A stretch of 64,000 nt of DNA from Anaerolineae bacterium. GTDB lineage: Bacteria > Chloroflexota > Anaerolineae > Aggregatilineales > Phototrophicaceae. Where the stretch lies: contig JALHQT010000005.1 in the NCBI GenBank assembly GCA_022841825.1, positions 372,001 to 436,000 on the forward strand, written 5' to 3'. Below, piece by piece: positions 1-9,067 of this stretch; the first letter of the stretch is position 1, and each line of letters begins with the position of its first letter. The translations under genes and the position numbers were made by a program. Under the pieces are notes generated by a model, which was not told the DNA's origin, did no database searches, and was given only the letters and a program-made list of their open reading frames with translations.

Positions 1-2
1 CC

Positions 3-587
3 CTCATCCTCCCTGGGGCGCTGCAAGCGATGGTGGCGTACCTCGATGCGCATCCCAATGTGGGCGGTGTGACAAGCAAAATGCTCTTCCCGGATGGCAA
101 GCTGCAAAAGAATTGTTCGCGGCTTGCCCAATTTCATGATCTGCTGCTGGATTACACCCTGCTCGGCGCACTGCTGCGCCCGCTGCGCAAAGGACGGCAA
201 GCCGTCATGTGGTATGCCGACTGGGATCGACTGAGCGATCATCCCGTCGAAGTCGCGCCAGACTCGAACCTGATGATGCGCCGGGTACTGGTGGAGCGCC
301 TGGGTGGATACGACGAGCGCTTGAAACTTTACTTTACCGAGGATGACATTTGTCGCCGCATCTGGCAGGCAGGCAGTGAAGTCCACTATGTAGCGGCAGC
401 CGAAATCATCCACGAAGAACATACCAGCGTGAGAAAAGTGCAGCGCATGGCAACGCGCGTGTACTTTGATGACCTGATGACTTACACGCGCATCTGGTGG
501 AGCGCGGGTCATGCGGCGCTGCTGTCCGGGCTGTCATTTCCGACCCGGGCGGCGATGGATGTTGCCCACCGCCTGCGAGGGCAGTAA
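3..587 (+). CDS. Glycosyltransferase family 2, C-terminal part (5' end outside window)
   Basis: Frame open from base 3 (LILPGALQAMVAYLDAHPNVGGVTSKMLFPDG...NLMMRRVLVERLGGYDERLKLYFTEDDICRRI), typical GT2 C-terminal motifs. Confidence 0.85.
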   Translation, partial: LILPGALQAMVAYLDAHPNVGGVTSKMLFPDGKLQKNCSRLAQFHDLLLDYTLLGALLRPLRKGRQAVMWYADWDRLSDHPVEVAPDSNLMMRRVLVERLGGYDERLKLYFTEDDICRRIWQAGSEVHYVAAAEIIHEEHTSVRKVQRMATRVYFDDLMTYTRIWWSAGHAALLSGLSFPTRAAMDVAHRLRGQ

Positions 588-686
588 CTCTGTAACGTCC
601 GGGCGCACCATTGCCTCATTCGCCGCGCATAACAACCTTCGCTATACTCTTCTGTATGTGCCCAACAGCCAGCAGGATGAGCGGAT

Positions 687-2513
687 ATGCCGAGCATCTA
701 CATTAGCAACAGCCCCGCCGACCGGGAATTCGCCCGACGTATCGCCCAAACGCTCGTCGCACTTGGTGCTGATGTCTGGGTGGATGTGGTAGACCTACCC
801 AACATCCGCTGGCACAACGATCTGACGACCGGCTTCGAGATGTCCGACGCGATGGTCGTCGTCCTCTCCCCCACTGCCGTTGCCGAGCGCAAGGTCATCA
901 GCGATTGGAACGCCTATTTCGAGCGGCGCAAGCCCGTCGTGCTGGTCACCGATCACGACGACGCCGAGATGGGGATGCAGTTGACCGCTGGGCAGTATGT
1001 CGATTTCTACAGTCAGACCGACGAAGTTGCCACGCGCACCCTGATCGAAACGCTGCGCTTCTACAACGTGCTGCCTGCGACCGCACCGACACTCAGCCCG
1101 CCTGTAGTCATTCCGACGGCGGTCAATCAGGGCGCGACCATCGCCAGCCCTGCCGTCAACCCACAGCCCGCCACCCAGCAGCCGCAGTCGCGCACGCTCG
1201 GCATTCCGGGACTGGGCGCACGCCGCGACGCGGGCATGACGCAGCCTACGGTTGCGCAGGAAACGGCGATGGCGATGAATGCCCAGCAGCGGGCAGCCTC
1301 CGGGCGTTCGCGCTGGCTTGTTCCCGCAATCCTCGGCGTCGTGCTCGCGCTGTTCGCCATCGGTGCGCTGGTCTTCCTCGTCCTGCTGCCACAGAACGAA
1401 CGCGCCAATGCCGAAGCCACCGCCGCCGCCATGAATACGCTCAACGCGCAGTACATCCAGCTCACGGCGGATGCCATCCAGGTCGCAGCCGCCAGCACGC
1501 GCGCCGCCGAGGATGCCGCGCTGTTCGCCACCCAACAGGCAGCAGCGAACGTCGGGGCGGATGCGACGGCGACCGCCAACGCGGTCTTTACGCTCGCCAC
1601 CCAGAACGCGCTCCAGGCGACCCAACAGGTGTTAAGCGTGGCAATGGCGGCGACCGCCACCGCCGATGCCTTCTTCCAGGATGCTGCGGAACTCGGCGCA
1701 CTGCAAGCAACGTTGAGCGCGCAGCAGGCGGCAGATCGCGGTGTGGCACCCGCCAACGCGCCGACCACCCATCGCTTCGCCAACCAGAGTCTGATCTTCA
1801 ACCTTCAGCGCGAGTGGTTCATCAACAACTATGTCGTCCGCCTGTGGCAGGACCCGACCGCGATGTATCAGGCGCTGACGATTGACCGCGCCGGTCAGCC
1901 CCGCATCCAGCTCGACAGCATGATCGGCGGGCGCGTGGACGACCTGACCAGCACAGACATCACGGGCGAGGGCAACCCGGATGTCATCTACGAGATCGCC
2001 TTCGCAGGCAGCGACCCACGCTGCTCAGTCATCGTCTACGACCTGGGGGCGCAGGCGGCGACTCGCATCGCCGAGACGCCCTCAGGCATGTGTGGCGCGC
2101 GCTTCTCAGACCTGGACAATGACAACACGCGCGAGCTGATCGTCAACGATCCGGCATTTGTCAATCAGTTCTGCGGCGTTGAAGTCTCGCCGCTGGTGGA
2201 AGTCGTGCTGGAATACAACCGGTCACAGCGCCGCTTCATCCCACAAAGTGCGCTTTTCCCCGATTACTACGAAGCGCAGGCGCAGAGCTACCTGGCGCGC
2301 GTCGATATGCCCGCGCTGCTGACGGCGCAGGCGCAGGCGAACGAACTGGGCAGCGCCAAATGTACGGTGCTGGGGGTGGTGCTGCCCTATCTGTACGGCG
2401 GAATGATCAACGAGGGATGGACGACGCTGCGGCAGTATTACACATTCGCGGATGTGGCGCAGTTCCAGGCGCGGGTGAACGAGATCTTCACGACCAGCCC
2501 GTTCTGTAAGTGA
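687..2513 (+). CDS. TIR domain protein with one TM helix, Ala/Thr-rich linker and FG-GAP-like C-terminus
   Basis: N-term PSIYISNSPADREFARRIAQTLVALGADVWVD (TIR); TM WLVPAILGVVLALFAIGALVFLVLL; C-term STDITGEGNPDVIYEI / SDLDNDNTRELIV. Confidence 0.8.
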   Translation: MPSIYISNSPADREFARRIAQTLVALGADVWVDVVDLPNIRWHNDLTTGFEMSDAMVVVLSPTAVAERKVISDWNAYFERRKPVVLVTDHDDAEMGMQLTAGQYVDFYSQTDEVATRTLIETLRFYNVLPATAPTLSPPVVIPTAVNQGATIASPAVNPQPATQQPQSRTLGIPGLGARRDAGMTQPTVAQETAMAMNAQQRAASGRSRWLVPAILGVVLALFAIGALVFLVLLPQNERANAEATAAAMNTLNAQYIQLTADAIQVAAASTRAAEDAALFATQQAAANVGADATATANAVFTLATQNALQATQQVLSVAMAATATADAFFQDAAELGALQATLSAQQAADRGVAPANAPTTHRFANQSLIFNLQREWFINNYVVRLWQDPTAMYQALTIDRAGQPRIQLDSMIGGRVDDLTSTDITGEGNPDVIYEIAFAGSDPRCSVIVYDLGAQAATRIAETPSGMCGARFSDLDNDNTRELIVNDPAFVNQFCGVEVSPLVEVVLEYNRSQRRFIPQSALFPDYYEAQAQSYLARVDMPALLTAQAQANELGSAKCTVLGVVLPYLYGGMINEGWTTLRQYYTFADVAQFQARVNEIFTTSPFCK

Positions 2514-3547
2514 AATACGATCGTATCCTCCTCTACCTCCCCTGCTGCATCGGCGATGTGGTGCTGGCGACGGCGACGCTCACCGCACTGCGCCGCGCCT
2601 ACCCGAATGCGCATATCACCTGGGCGGTCGGCGGCTGGTCGAAGGCGGCGGTCGAAGGACATCCCGCGCTCAACACACTCCTCGACACCGGCAGGAAGGC
2701 GCTGCCCGTCAAATCCGCACGCGGCTTCGCCGAAACGGTTCGTCTGCTGCGCGGTGGGCGCTATCACCTGCTCGTCTCGCTCGTGCGCTCGCCCCTCATG
2801 AGTGCCGCCGCGCTCCTCAGCGGCATCCCCACCCGCGCGGGCATCGACAGCGGCGGACGCGGCTTCGGCTACACCCACCGCGCGAAGATCGACCCCACCC
2901 ACCCGCGCCATGAAGCCGAGGTCTACCTCGATGTCGCGCGCGCCCTGGGAATCGATACCCAGGGCTGTTATGCCAATGTGCCTGTCCCGGACTCAGAGCG
3001 TGGCATCGCGGCGCGACACGGCGTGCAGGGGCGCTACCTGGTCGTCAACCCGACGGGCGGTCGCAACCCCGGCATGATCATGGACATCAAACGCTATCCG
3101 CCCACGCAGATGGCGGCGTTGGCGGAGCGCCTGGCGGCGCAGCTCGACGCGCAGATTGTCGTGCTGGGAGGACCGGGCGATGCCGAAATCGTGACACAGA
3201 TGGGGGCTGCGATTCGCCAGCCTGTGACCACGTTCGTGGGGGCGCTGAGTTTCGGGCAGATCGCGGCGCTGGCGGCGGAATCGGTGCTCTACCTGGGCAA
3301 TGACACCGGACTGACGCATTACGCGGCGGCGGCAGGCGCAAAAACCGTCATGATCCTGGGACCCAGCGATCCGGCACGCTACGCGCCATTCACGCCCAAC
3401 AGCCTCGCGCTCTGGAAGATGACGGCGCTCCCCGGCGGCGGCGTCGCGGGCGGCGCACCGCGCGGCTTCGATTGGGGGACAGACGGGATTACGGTGGATG
3501 AGGCGGAAGCGGAAATCACTCGCTTCCTGCGCCGCGTGAGCGGATGA
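2510..3547 (+). CDS. Glycosyltransferase family 9 (heptosyltransferase-like)
   Basis: RILLYLPCCIGDVVLATATLTALRRAYPNAHITWAVG...YLGNDTGLTHYAAAAGAKTVMILGPSDP; ATG overlaps the upstream stop. Confidence 0.88.
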   Translation: MKYDRILLYLPCCIGDVVLATATLTALRRAYPNAHITWAVGGWSKAAVEGHPALNTLLDTGRKALPVKSARGFAETVRLLRGGRYHLLVSLVRSPLMSAAALLSGIPTRAGIDSGGRGFGYTHRAKIDPTHPRHEAEVYLDVARALGIDTQGCYANVPVPDSERGIAARHGVQGRYLVVNPTGGRNPGMIMDIKRYPPTQMAALAERLAAQLDAQIVVLGGPGDAEIVTQMGAAIRQPVTTFVGALSFGQIAALAAESVLYLGNDTGLTHYAAAAGAKTVMILGPSDPARYAPFTPNSLALWKMTALPGGGVAGGAPRGFDWGTDGITVDEAEAEITRFLRRVSG

Positions 3548-3947
3548 TTTCGCTCAGGCGCTCGCGGATGGTCTGCGTGCGCGGTGCTTCCGTCAGGTCG
3601 GCGTTCACCGACTCTTCCAGCGAATTCAGCGCACGCTCTGCCTCATGCACTGCCTGTTCGCTGATCCTGGCGGATGCCCGCAGCAGCATCTCCAGGGCAT
3701 CGCGCAGGTTGCTGCCGCGAAACGCATCACGCACAGCGTCCGCCTTCGCTGCGATCAACCGTACGCGCGTCTTACCCGTCTCGCCGCTCAACACATACAC
3801 ATGCCCGATGTTCCCGCGCAGCACAATATGCACCGGCGCTTCGCGCAGACTGATGACTTGATCTTCCGGCAGCAGCCGACGTCGAATCGCCTCAGCCACT
3901 TCCGCGCGTGGAGCATCGACAATGGTGGATTGATCGAACATCAGCAT
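3516..3947 (-). CDS. Hypothetical protein
   Basis: 143 aa ORF, coherent composition; converges with the GT9 gene. Confidence 0.5.
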   Translation of the reverse strand: MLMFDQSTIVDAPRAEVAEAIRRRLLPEDQVISLREAPVHIVLRGNIGHVYVLSGETGKTRVRLIAAKADAVRDAFRGSNLRDALEMLLRASARISEQAVHEAERALNSLEESVNADLTEAPRTQTIRERLSEIIRSRGAGSE

Positions 3948-4061
3948 AAAGTTTTCCTAAAGACCACTACACCTTAGAGGATCAACTTTAATTTTACGCC
4001 AACGCACCTGGGGCTTCAGTAAGCCGTTATGAATATTTCCTGAACTTCACGTCGTCACACC

Positions 4062-5552
4062 CTACACATCCATCCACGACCGCAGCGCACGGAGCTGCGC
4101 ACGCTTCTTGATCTGATGCCCTTCCATGCGTCGCAGCACGTCATCCAGCAGCGTGACCGCATCAGCGATATAGTCGCCCTTGTTCAGCATCACGCAGTCG
4201 GCGCGCGCGCTCATCGCTGCATCTGTCACTTCGGCGCGGCTCGGTCGCCCCTTCTTGACTGCGCTCTCCAGAACCTGCGTCGCCCAGATGACGGGCACAT
4301 GCGCGGCTTCGCACACCCACAACAGTTCTTCCTGCATCTCCGCCATCCGCTCAAACCCGATCTCTACCGCTAGGTCGCCGCGTGCGATCATCAGCCCGAA
4401 CGGCTGTTTTCCCGCTGCCTGGATCAGGATCTCCGGGAGGTTGCGCACCGCGCGCTGGGTCTCGATCTTGGCGACTATCCCAAGCTCGCGCACTTTTTCC
4501 GGCGAAAGACGCTTCGCAAGTTCGCGCTGGAGCAGCGCCACATCTTCCCCCGCCTGCACAAACGAGTAGCCGATCAGGTCGGCATGATGAGCGACGAAAT
4601 CGAGCGCATCCAGGTCGTCGTCGGTCAGGGGATTGAGAGTCAAATCGCTGTCGGGGAAGTTCAGCCCCTTTTCACCGCGCAGTTTGAAGCCGTCCGGTTC
4701 CGCCTGGGTGACGCGCAGGACAATCCCCTCCGGCAGGATGCGTTCGACTTCTGTCCCCAGCTTGCCATCGTCGAACCACACGCGATGCCCCACCTTCACC
4801 TGGTCGAGGGCTTCAGTCAGCAGGCTGTGGACTTGCAGCGGAAAGTCACGATGCGGTGTCGGTGCTGCCCGCGTCAGCAGAATGGTCTCCCCTACTGTTA
4901 CACGATGCTTGTCGGGCACGATCAGCGCCCCGGTGCGCGCCTTCGGACCCCCAAGATCCATATGTATGCGGCAGCGAAAACCCGTCTCCTGTTCGGCGCG
5001 ACCGATGTGGTCAATCATCCGCTGCCACGCTTCCGGGCTATCATGCGCGCAGTTGATGCGTGCGACATCCATACCGCGCTCCACAAGGGTGCGAATGAGC
5101 GCGTAGTCGTCCGCCGCCTGCGCAGGCATCGTCACCATAATGCGCACGCGCCGACCCCGCCGGGTCTCGCCAAACAGGCGCTCAATCTGCCGACGCAGCG
5201 CGCGGTCGCCGCGCAGAAATCGGTTCATCGGTGGGTGCAGGGCACCCGTACTTTGCCCCACCAGAGCGCTAAGTGTGGCGATGACCGCGTCCAGGCTCGC
5301 CAACACATGAGACTCGCTGCGCCCTAACGAGGACAGCCCCCAGGGCGTCAGCGCCTGCTGAAGTTCGCGTACATCGCGCCGTCGCAGCGCCAGATATTGT
5401 GCAAGGTTGACCGCACTGGCGCAGAAATCGCGCCGTTCGATGCTGGGACGCCAGCGTTCAAAACGCTGCTGTCCTTCGCGCGTCACCTCCGCGCGCAACG
5501 CCTGCATTTTCGCCAGCAGCTCCGCCGCGTCTTCCCGACGTGTCTCTCGCAT
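4062..5552 (-). CDS. Pyruvate kinase-domain protein with N-terminal extension, apparently without the C-terminal PK domain
   Basis: RIMVTMPAQAADDYALIRTLVERGMDVARINCAHDSPEAW...DLGGPKARTG...GLMIARGDLAVEIGFERMAEMQEELLWVCEAAHVPVIWATQVLESAVKKGRPSRAEVTDAA. Confidence 0.85.
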   Translation of the reverse strand: MRETRREDAAELLAKMQALRAEVTREGQQRFERWRPSIERRDFCASAVNLAQYLALRRRDVRELQQALTPWGLSSLGRSESHVLASLDAVIATLSALVGQSTGALHPPMNRFLRGDRALRRQIERLFGETRRGRRVRIMVTMPAQAADDYALIRTLVERGMDVARINCAHDSPEAWQRMIDHIGRAEQETGFRCRIHMDLGGPKARTGALIVPDKHRVTVGETILLTRAAPTPHRDFPLQVHSLLTEALDQVKVGHRVWFDDGKLGTEVERILPEGIVLRVTQAEPDGFKLRGEKGLNFPDSDLTLNPLTDDDLDALDFVAHHADLIGYSFVQAGEDVALLQRELAKRLSPEKVRELGIVAKIETQRAVRNLPEILIQAAGKQPFGLMIARGDLAVEIGFERMAEMQEELLWVCEAAHVPVIWATQVLESAVKKGRPSRAEVTDAAMSARADCVMLNKGDYIADAVTLLDDVLRRMEGHQIKKRAQLRALRSWMDV

Positions 5553-5634
5553 AATTCATCATGCCCCTGAGTCGTTTGCAGGGGGGATTATAGCGCCAAT
5601 ATCAAGGTTGCGAGGGGGGTTAACAATCGCCGCG

Positions 5635-5967
5635 TTACAAACCGCGCAGGCGGCTGATCAGGCGCTGGACGATACCCTTGCGCTCCTGCACCTTTTCGGG
5701 GTTCATGCGCTTTTGCTGTACCTGTTGGCGCAGGAGGTGCTGCAACCGCCCAGTCTCCTGGATGATGATCGCCTGATGGACGATCTCATCATCAACGAGA
5801 TACCACCCGTTCCCCAGGTAGCGCATAGAAGGCTTGCGCAGGTAACAGGTGCGGTAAGACTCAACATAACTCTCGATGATGTCACGTGAGGTTATCGTTA
5901 GGGTCGGATCAAGCACACTCATCGGGCGCAATCTCTTGGTAAGCAGCTTCGTTGGTTTAATTATCAT
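5635..5967 (-). CDS. Hypothetical protein, paralogue of the next ORF
   Basis: YRTCYLRKPSMRYLGNGWYLVDDEIVHQAIIIQETGRLQ...VQRLISRLRGL matches the 6056-6325 protein. Confidence 0.65.
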   Translation of the reverse strand: MIIKPTKLLTKRLRPMSVLDPTLTITSRDIIESYVESYRTCYLRKPSMRYLGNGWYLVDDEIVHQAIIIQETGRLQHLLRQQVQQKRMNPEKVQERKGIVQRLISRLRGL

Positions 5968-6055
5968 CTGAGATCTACGCCAGAACTCTATGGGAATTGA
6001 GAGGTGTTATGAAAAATTCGTAAAGGGGGCGTGGCTGCCCCCACTGTCATGCGTG

Positions 6056-6325
6056 CTAGAGGTTACGCAAACGCGAGATCAGGCGGTGAATGACGCTCTT
6101 ATCCGCCTTCAGGAGGGTCTGCTTCTGTGCCATTTCGCGCAAGCGAGCGATTTCCTGGACGAGCACGTTGTGATGGACGGCTTCGTTATTGACGAAATAC
6201 CAGTAGTTGCCCGCGTAGCGCACGGAGGGTTCGCGCCCATTGACCGACTTATAGGCATGGCGATAGTTCTCGACCACATGGCGAGGAGGAAGAGCTGTTT
6301 CCTCACGTACCCGCTGTTGAATCAT
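6056..6325 (-). CDS. Hypothetical protein, paralogue of the previous ORF
   Basis: YRHAYKSVNGREPSVRYAGNYWYFVNNEAVHHNVLVQEIARLR...IHRLISRLRNL. Confidence 0.65.
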   Translation of the reverse strand: MIQQRVREETALPPRHVVENYRHAYKSVNGREPSVRYAGNYWYFVNNEAVHHNVLVQEIARLREMAQKQTLLKADKSVIHRLISRLRNL

Positions 6326-6597
6326 CGCAATACCCTCGTCGCTTTCAACGTCCGACGCTTACTTACAGCCTATGCCGTAAACACTTCGCGAAACCCGTAA
6401 AATGAAGTTGAGGTTTCTAGACAAAACATTTATCAATTTCAACAGAACACAATATACGTCAAACAGACTTCTAATCCGAGTAGGACAAAAGTCATCCCTA
6501 CCCCACGCCTCAACGCAAATCAAATGTTTTTCTAGCCAAGTAAACAACCCGCATGGTGTTATCATTGGCAGCGAGGGACTCATCAGAAGGTGGGCTT

Positions 6598-8436
6598 ATG
6601 TCTAAAGTATTCCTACAGCGCGTCATGTTCATCGCCATCGCGCTGGCAAGCGTCCTGATCATCCCGCAGCAACGCGCCTACGCGCAGACGGCTTCCATGA
6701 ACGTCAATCCTGGGTCGCAGACGGTCAACGTCGGCGACTCGTTCAGTGTGACGATTGGCGTCAACCCCGGCGGTGTGACCATCAACGGCGCGTCCATCGT
6801 GCTGGACTTCAACCCTGCGCATGTGCAGGTGACTGGCACGACGGTCGGCACAACCCTCCCCGTCCCCGTCGGACCGACGGTCAATAACACGACCGGCGTG
6901 CTCGATTATGCGGCAGCGCTCTTCAGCGGCTCCGTCAACACGCCATTCACGTTGATCACCATCAACTTCAGCGCTATTGCGCCTGCAACCAATTCGCCGC
7001 TGACCATCCGCCGATCAGGTTTCCCGATCAGCCAGGTCACACGCTTCCCGGACGCCGTTGACATCCTCGCGACCGTGAGCAGCGGCACCATCACCATCAC
7101 GGGACCGACGCCCACACCAACCAACACGCCCACCAACACGCCGGTGCCACCCACGCCCACCAATACCCCAGTGCCGCCGCCCACCAACACGCCTACTCCG
7201 GTGCCGCCGACCAATACGCCAACCAACACCCCGATCCCGCCCACGCCAACCAATACGCCGACCCAAACCCTAACGCCGACCCAGACCCTCACGCCAACGG
7301 CAACGCTCACCCCCACACCGACCAACACGGTCGGACCCGGCACGCCCACCAACACCCCGCTGCCGCCCACAGCAACGCCGACACTGACGCCGACCCCCAC
7401 CAATACATCGATGCCGACCAATACGCCTGTCCCCGGTGTACCCACCAACACTCCCGTGCCTGGTGTGCCCACCAATACGCCTGTCCCTGGTGTGCCCACC
7501 AATACTCCGGTGCCCGGCGTACCCACCAATACCCCGGTGCCAGGTGCGCCCACCAATACCCCCGCGCCGGGCGGCGGCAGCACGAGCGGAGGACTTCCAC
7601 CCTTCTGCCCCGACTTCAGCGGAACGACCAATACCGTCGTGCGCGCCTCCATCCCGCCCAACACCGCGACTTCACCGGGACGCACGGTCAATATCTACTG
7701 CCGCATTCTCAGCATTCCAGCCGAAATCTCTGTGCCCAACGAGACGATTCTTGCCGCGGTTGAGGTGTTCGCGCTTTCGACTGATGGTCAGGTATCCGTG
7801 ACGGTCTTCAATAACCCGATGCGCGTCTGCCTGCTGGGGACGGGCAGCATCCTCTTCCGCGATGCCAATGGCGCGCCGCGCATCACGCGCGAGCTGGGCG
7901 GCTTCCTGTCCAGCGGCTATACCTGCACGGACATCCCCAACGCGGGCACGGTCATCCTAGTCGCGCGCGCGGGTGTCGTCCAACCCACACCGACGCCGCC
8001 CAGCGCGTCAGGGCTGACGCATGTCGTCCAGCGCGGTGAAAACCTCTTCAGAATATCGCTGCGCTATGGCGTCTCGCTGAATGCACTGGCGGCGATCAAC
8101 GGCATACGTAACCCGGCGCTGATCTTTGTCGGGCAGGTGCTGGTCATTCCGACGGGCGGATCTGTCCCCGCACCCACGGCGACTCCAACCCGCATCACGC
8201 CGTCCGCAACGCCGACGCGCGCCGCAGCGACGGCGACGCCAACCCGCAGCGTGCCAGGTGCGACGGTGACGCCCACGCCCATCTTCCAGCGCACACACAT
8301 TGTGCAGCCCGGCGAGAATCTGTTCAGAATATCGCTGCGTTATGGCATAGATTGGCGTGTGGTGGCGGCGGCAAACAATATCGCCAACCCGCGTTTGATC
8401 TTCCCTGGTCAGGTGTTGATCATCCCGAACCCATAG
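6598..8436 (+). CDS. Secreted protein: cohesin-like domain, TNTP low-complexity linker, two LysM domains
   Basis: ATG at 6598 after AGAAGGTGG; signal peptide; SMNVNPGSQTVNVGDSFSVTIGVNPGG (cohesin-like); THVVQRGENLFRISLRYGVSLNALAAINGI and THIVQPGENLFRISLRYGIDWRVVAAANNI (LysM). Confidence 0.85.
   Translation: MSKVFLQRVMFIAIALASVLIIPQQRAYAQTASMNVNPGSQTVNVGDSFSVTIGVNPGGVTINGASIVLDFNPAHVQVTGTTVGTTLPVPVGPTVNNTTGVLDYAAALFSGSVNTPFTLITINFSAIAPATNSPLTIRRSGFPISQVTRFPDAVDILATVSSGTITITGPTPTPTNTPTNTPVPPTPTNTPVPPPTNTPTPVPPTNTPTNTPIPPTPTNTPTQTLTPTQTLTPTATLTPTPTNTVGPGTPTNTPLPPTATPTLTPTPTNTSMPTNTPVPGVPTNTPVPGVPTNTPVPGVPTNTPVPGVPTNTPVPGAPTNTPAPGGGSTSGGLPPFCPDFSGTTNTVVRASIPPNTATSPGRTVNIYCRILSIPAEISVPNETILAAVEVFALSTDGQVSVTVFNNPMRVCLLGTGSILFRDANGAPRITRELGGFLSSGYTCTDIPNAGTVILVARAGVVQPTPTPPSASGLTHVVQRGENLFRISLRYGVSLNALAAINGIRNPALIFVGQVLVIPTGGSVPAPTATPTRITPSATPTRAAATATPTRSVPGATVTPTPIFQRTHIVQPGENLFRISLRYGIDWRVVAAANNIANPRLIFPGQVLIIPNP
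7417..7575 (+). repeat. 27-bp tandem coding repeat (VPGVPTNTP units)
   Basis: Five to six consecutive copies of cccaccaatacnccngtnccnggtgt. Confidence 0.9.
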
Positions 8437-8460
8437 GGGCATAAGGGCGCGCGAATGGCT

Positions 8461-8997
8461 TCACGCCGTCACGCGCTCGACGAGTTCGGCTTGATAGGGT
8501 GCCAGTTCCTGGCGCAGGCGGTCGATCCGCTTGTCGGAATCGCGCAGTTGGAGGACGAGCGCCGCATGACCGGTTTGCAGGCGCTCGGTGAGCAGCGCGA
8601 TTTCCGACGAATTCAACTGGGTGTCGATCAGATTAGTGGCAATACGCCCGGTCGCACTGCCAATCAACCCGCCGAACAGCGCGCCAACCCCTATCGCGAC
8701 GATCGGTCCGACACCGGGGAGCGCCAGCGCGCCAAGCTGGACGACGCCGAGCGCAGCAAGCGCCGCGCCGAACGTGCCGCCCGCCGCGCCGCCTTCTTCG
8801 GGACCCAACTCGTCATCCACCATCACCAGTTCGCCCGTCGTCGCGCGGGTGAGCGCCAGCGCATGCTGAATGCGCAGTTCCGGCAGGGTCATCAGATGGT
8901 CAAGGGCTTTTCCCAGATGGGTGCGTGATGGGAAGAAAGCGACAATGAAATTGCGCTGGGTCATCGCGTATTCTCCACAGCCAAAATACGCACCCAT
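8461..8997 (-). CDS. DUF1269-like membrane protein
   Basis: FIVAFFPSRTHLGKALDHLMTLPE...GGAAGGTFGAALAALG...GVGALFGGLIGS glycine-zipper pattern. Confidence 0.65.
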   Translation of the reverse strand: MGAYFGCGEYAMTQRNFIVAFFPSRTHLGKALDHLMTLPELRIQHALALTRATTGELVMVDDELGPEEGGAAGGTFGAALAALGVVQLGALALPGVGPIVAIGVGALFGGLIGSATGRIATNLIDTQLNSSEIALLTERLQTGHAALVLQLRDSDKRIDRLRQELAPYQAELVERVTA

Positions 8998-9067
8998 TGT
9001 AGAGATATTCGAGACAGAAATACATTAACGTTCCAAAGCTTGCGAAGTTTTAACCTTCAGCCTCTCG

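Noticed and set aside
795-1885. 276-aa and 326-aa ORFs overlapping the TIR gene
   Set aside because: Low-complexity Arg-rich alternative frames of the TIR-protein coding sequence
7106-7575. Possible CRISPR-like array
   Set aside because: The repeats are in-frame TNTP protein repeats with no unique spacers and no cas genes nearby
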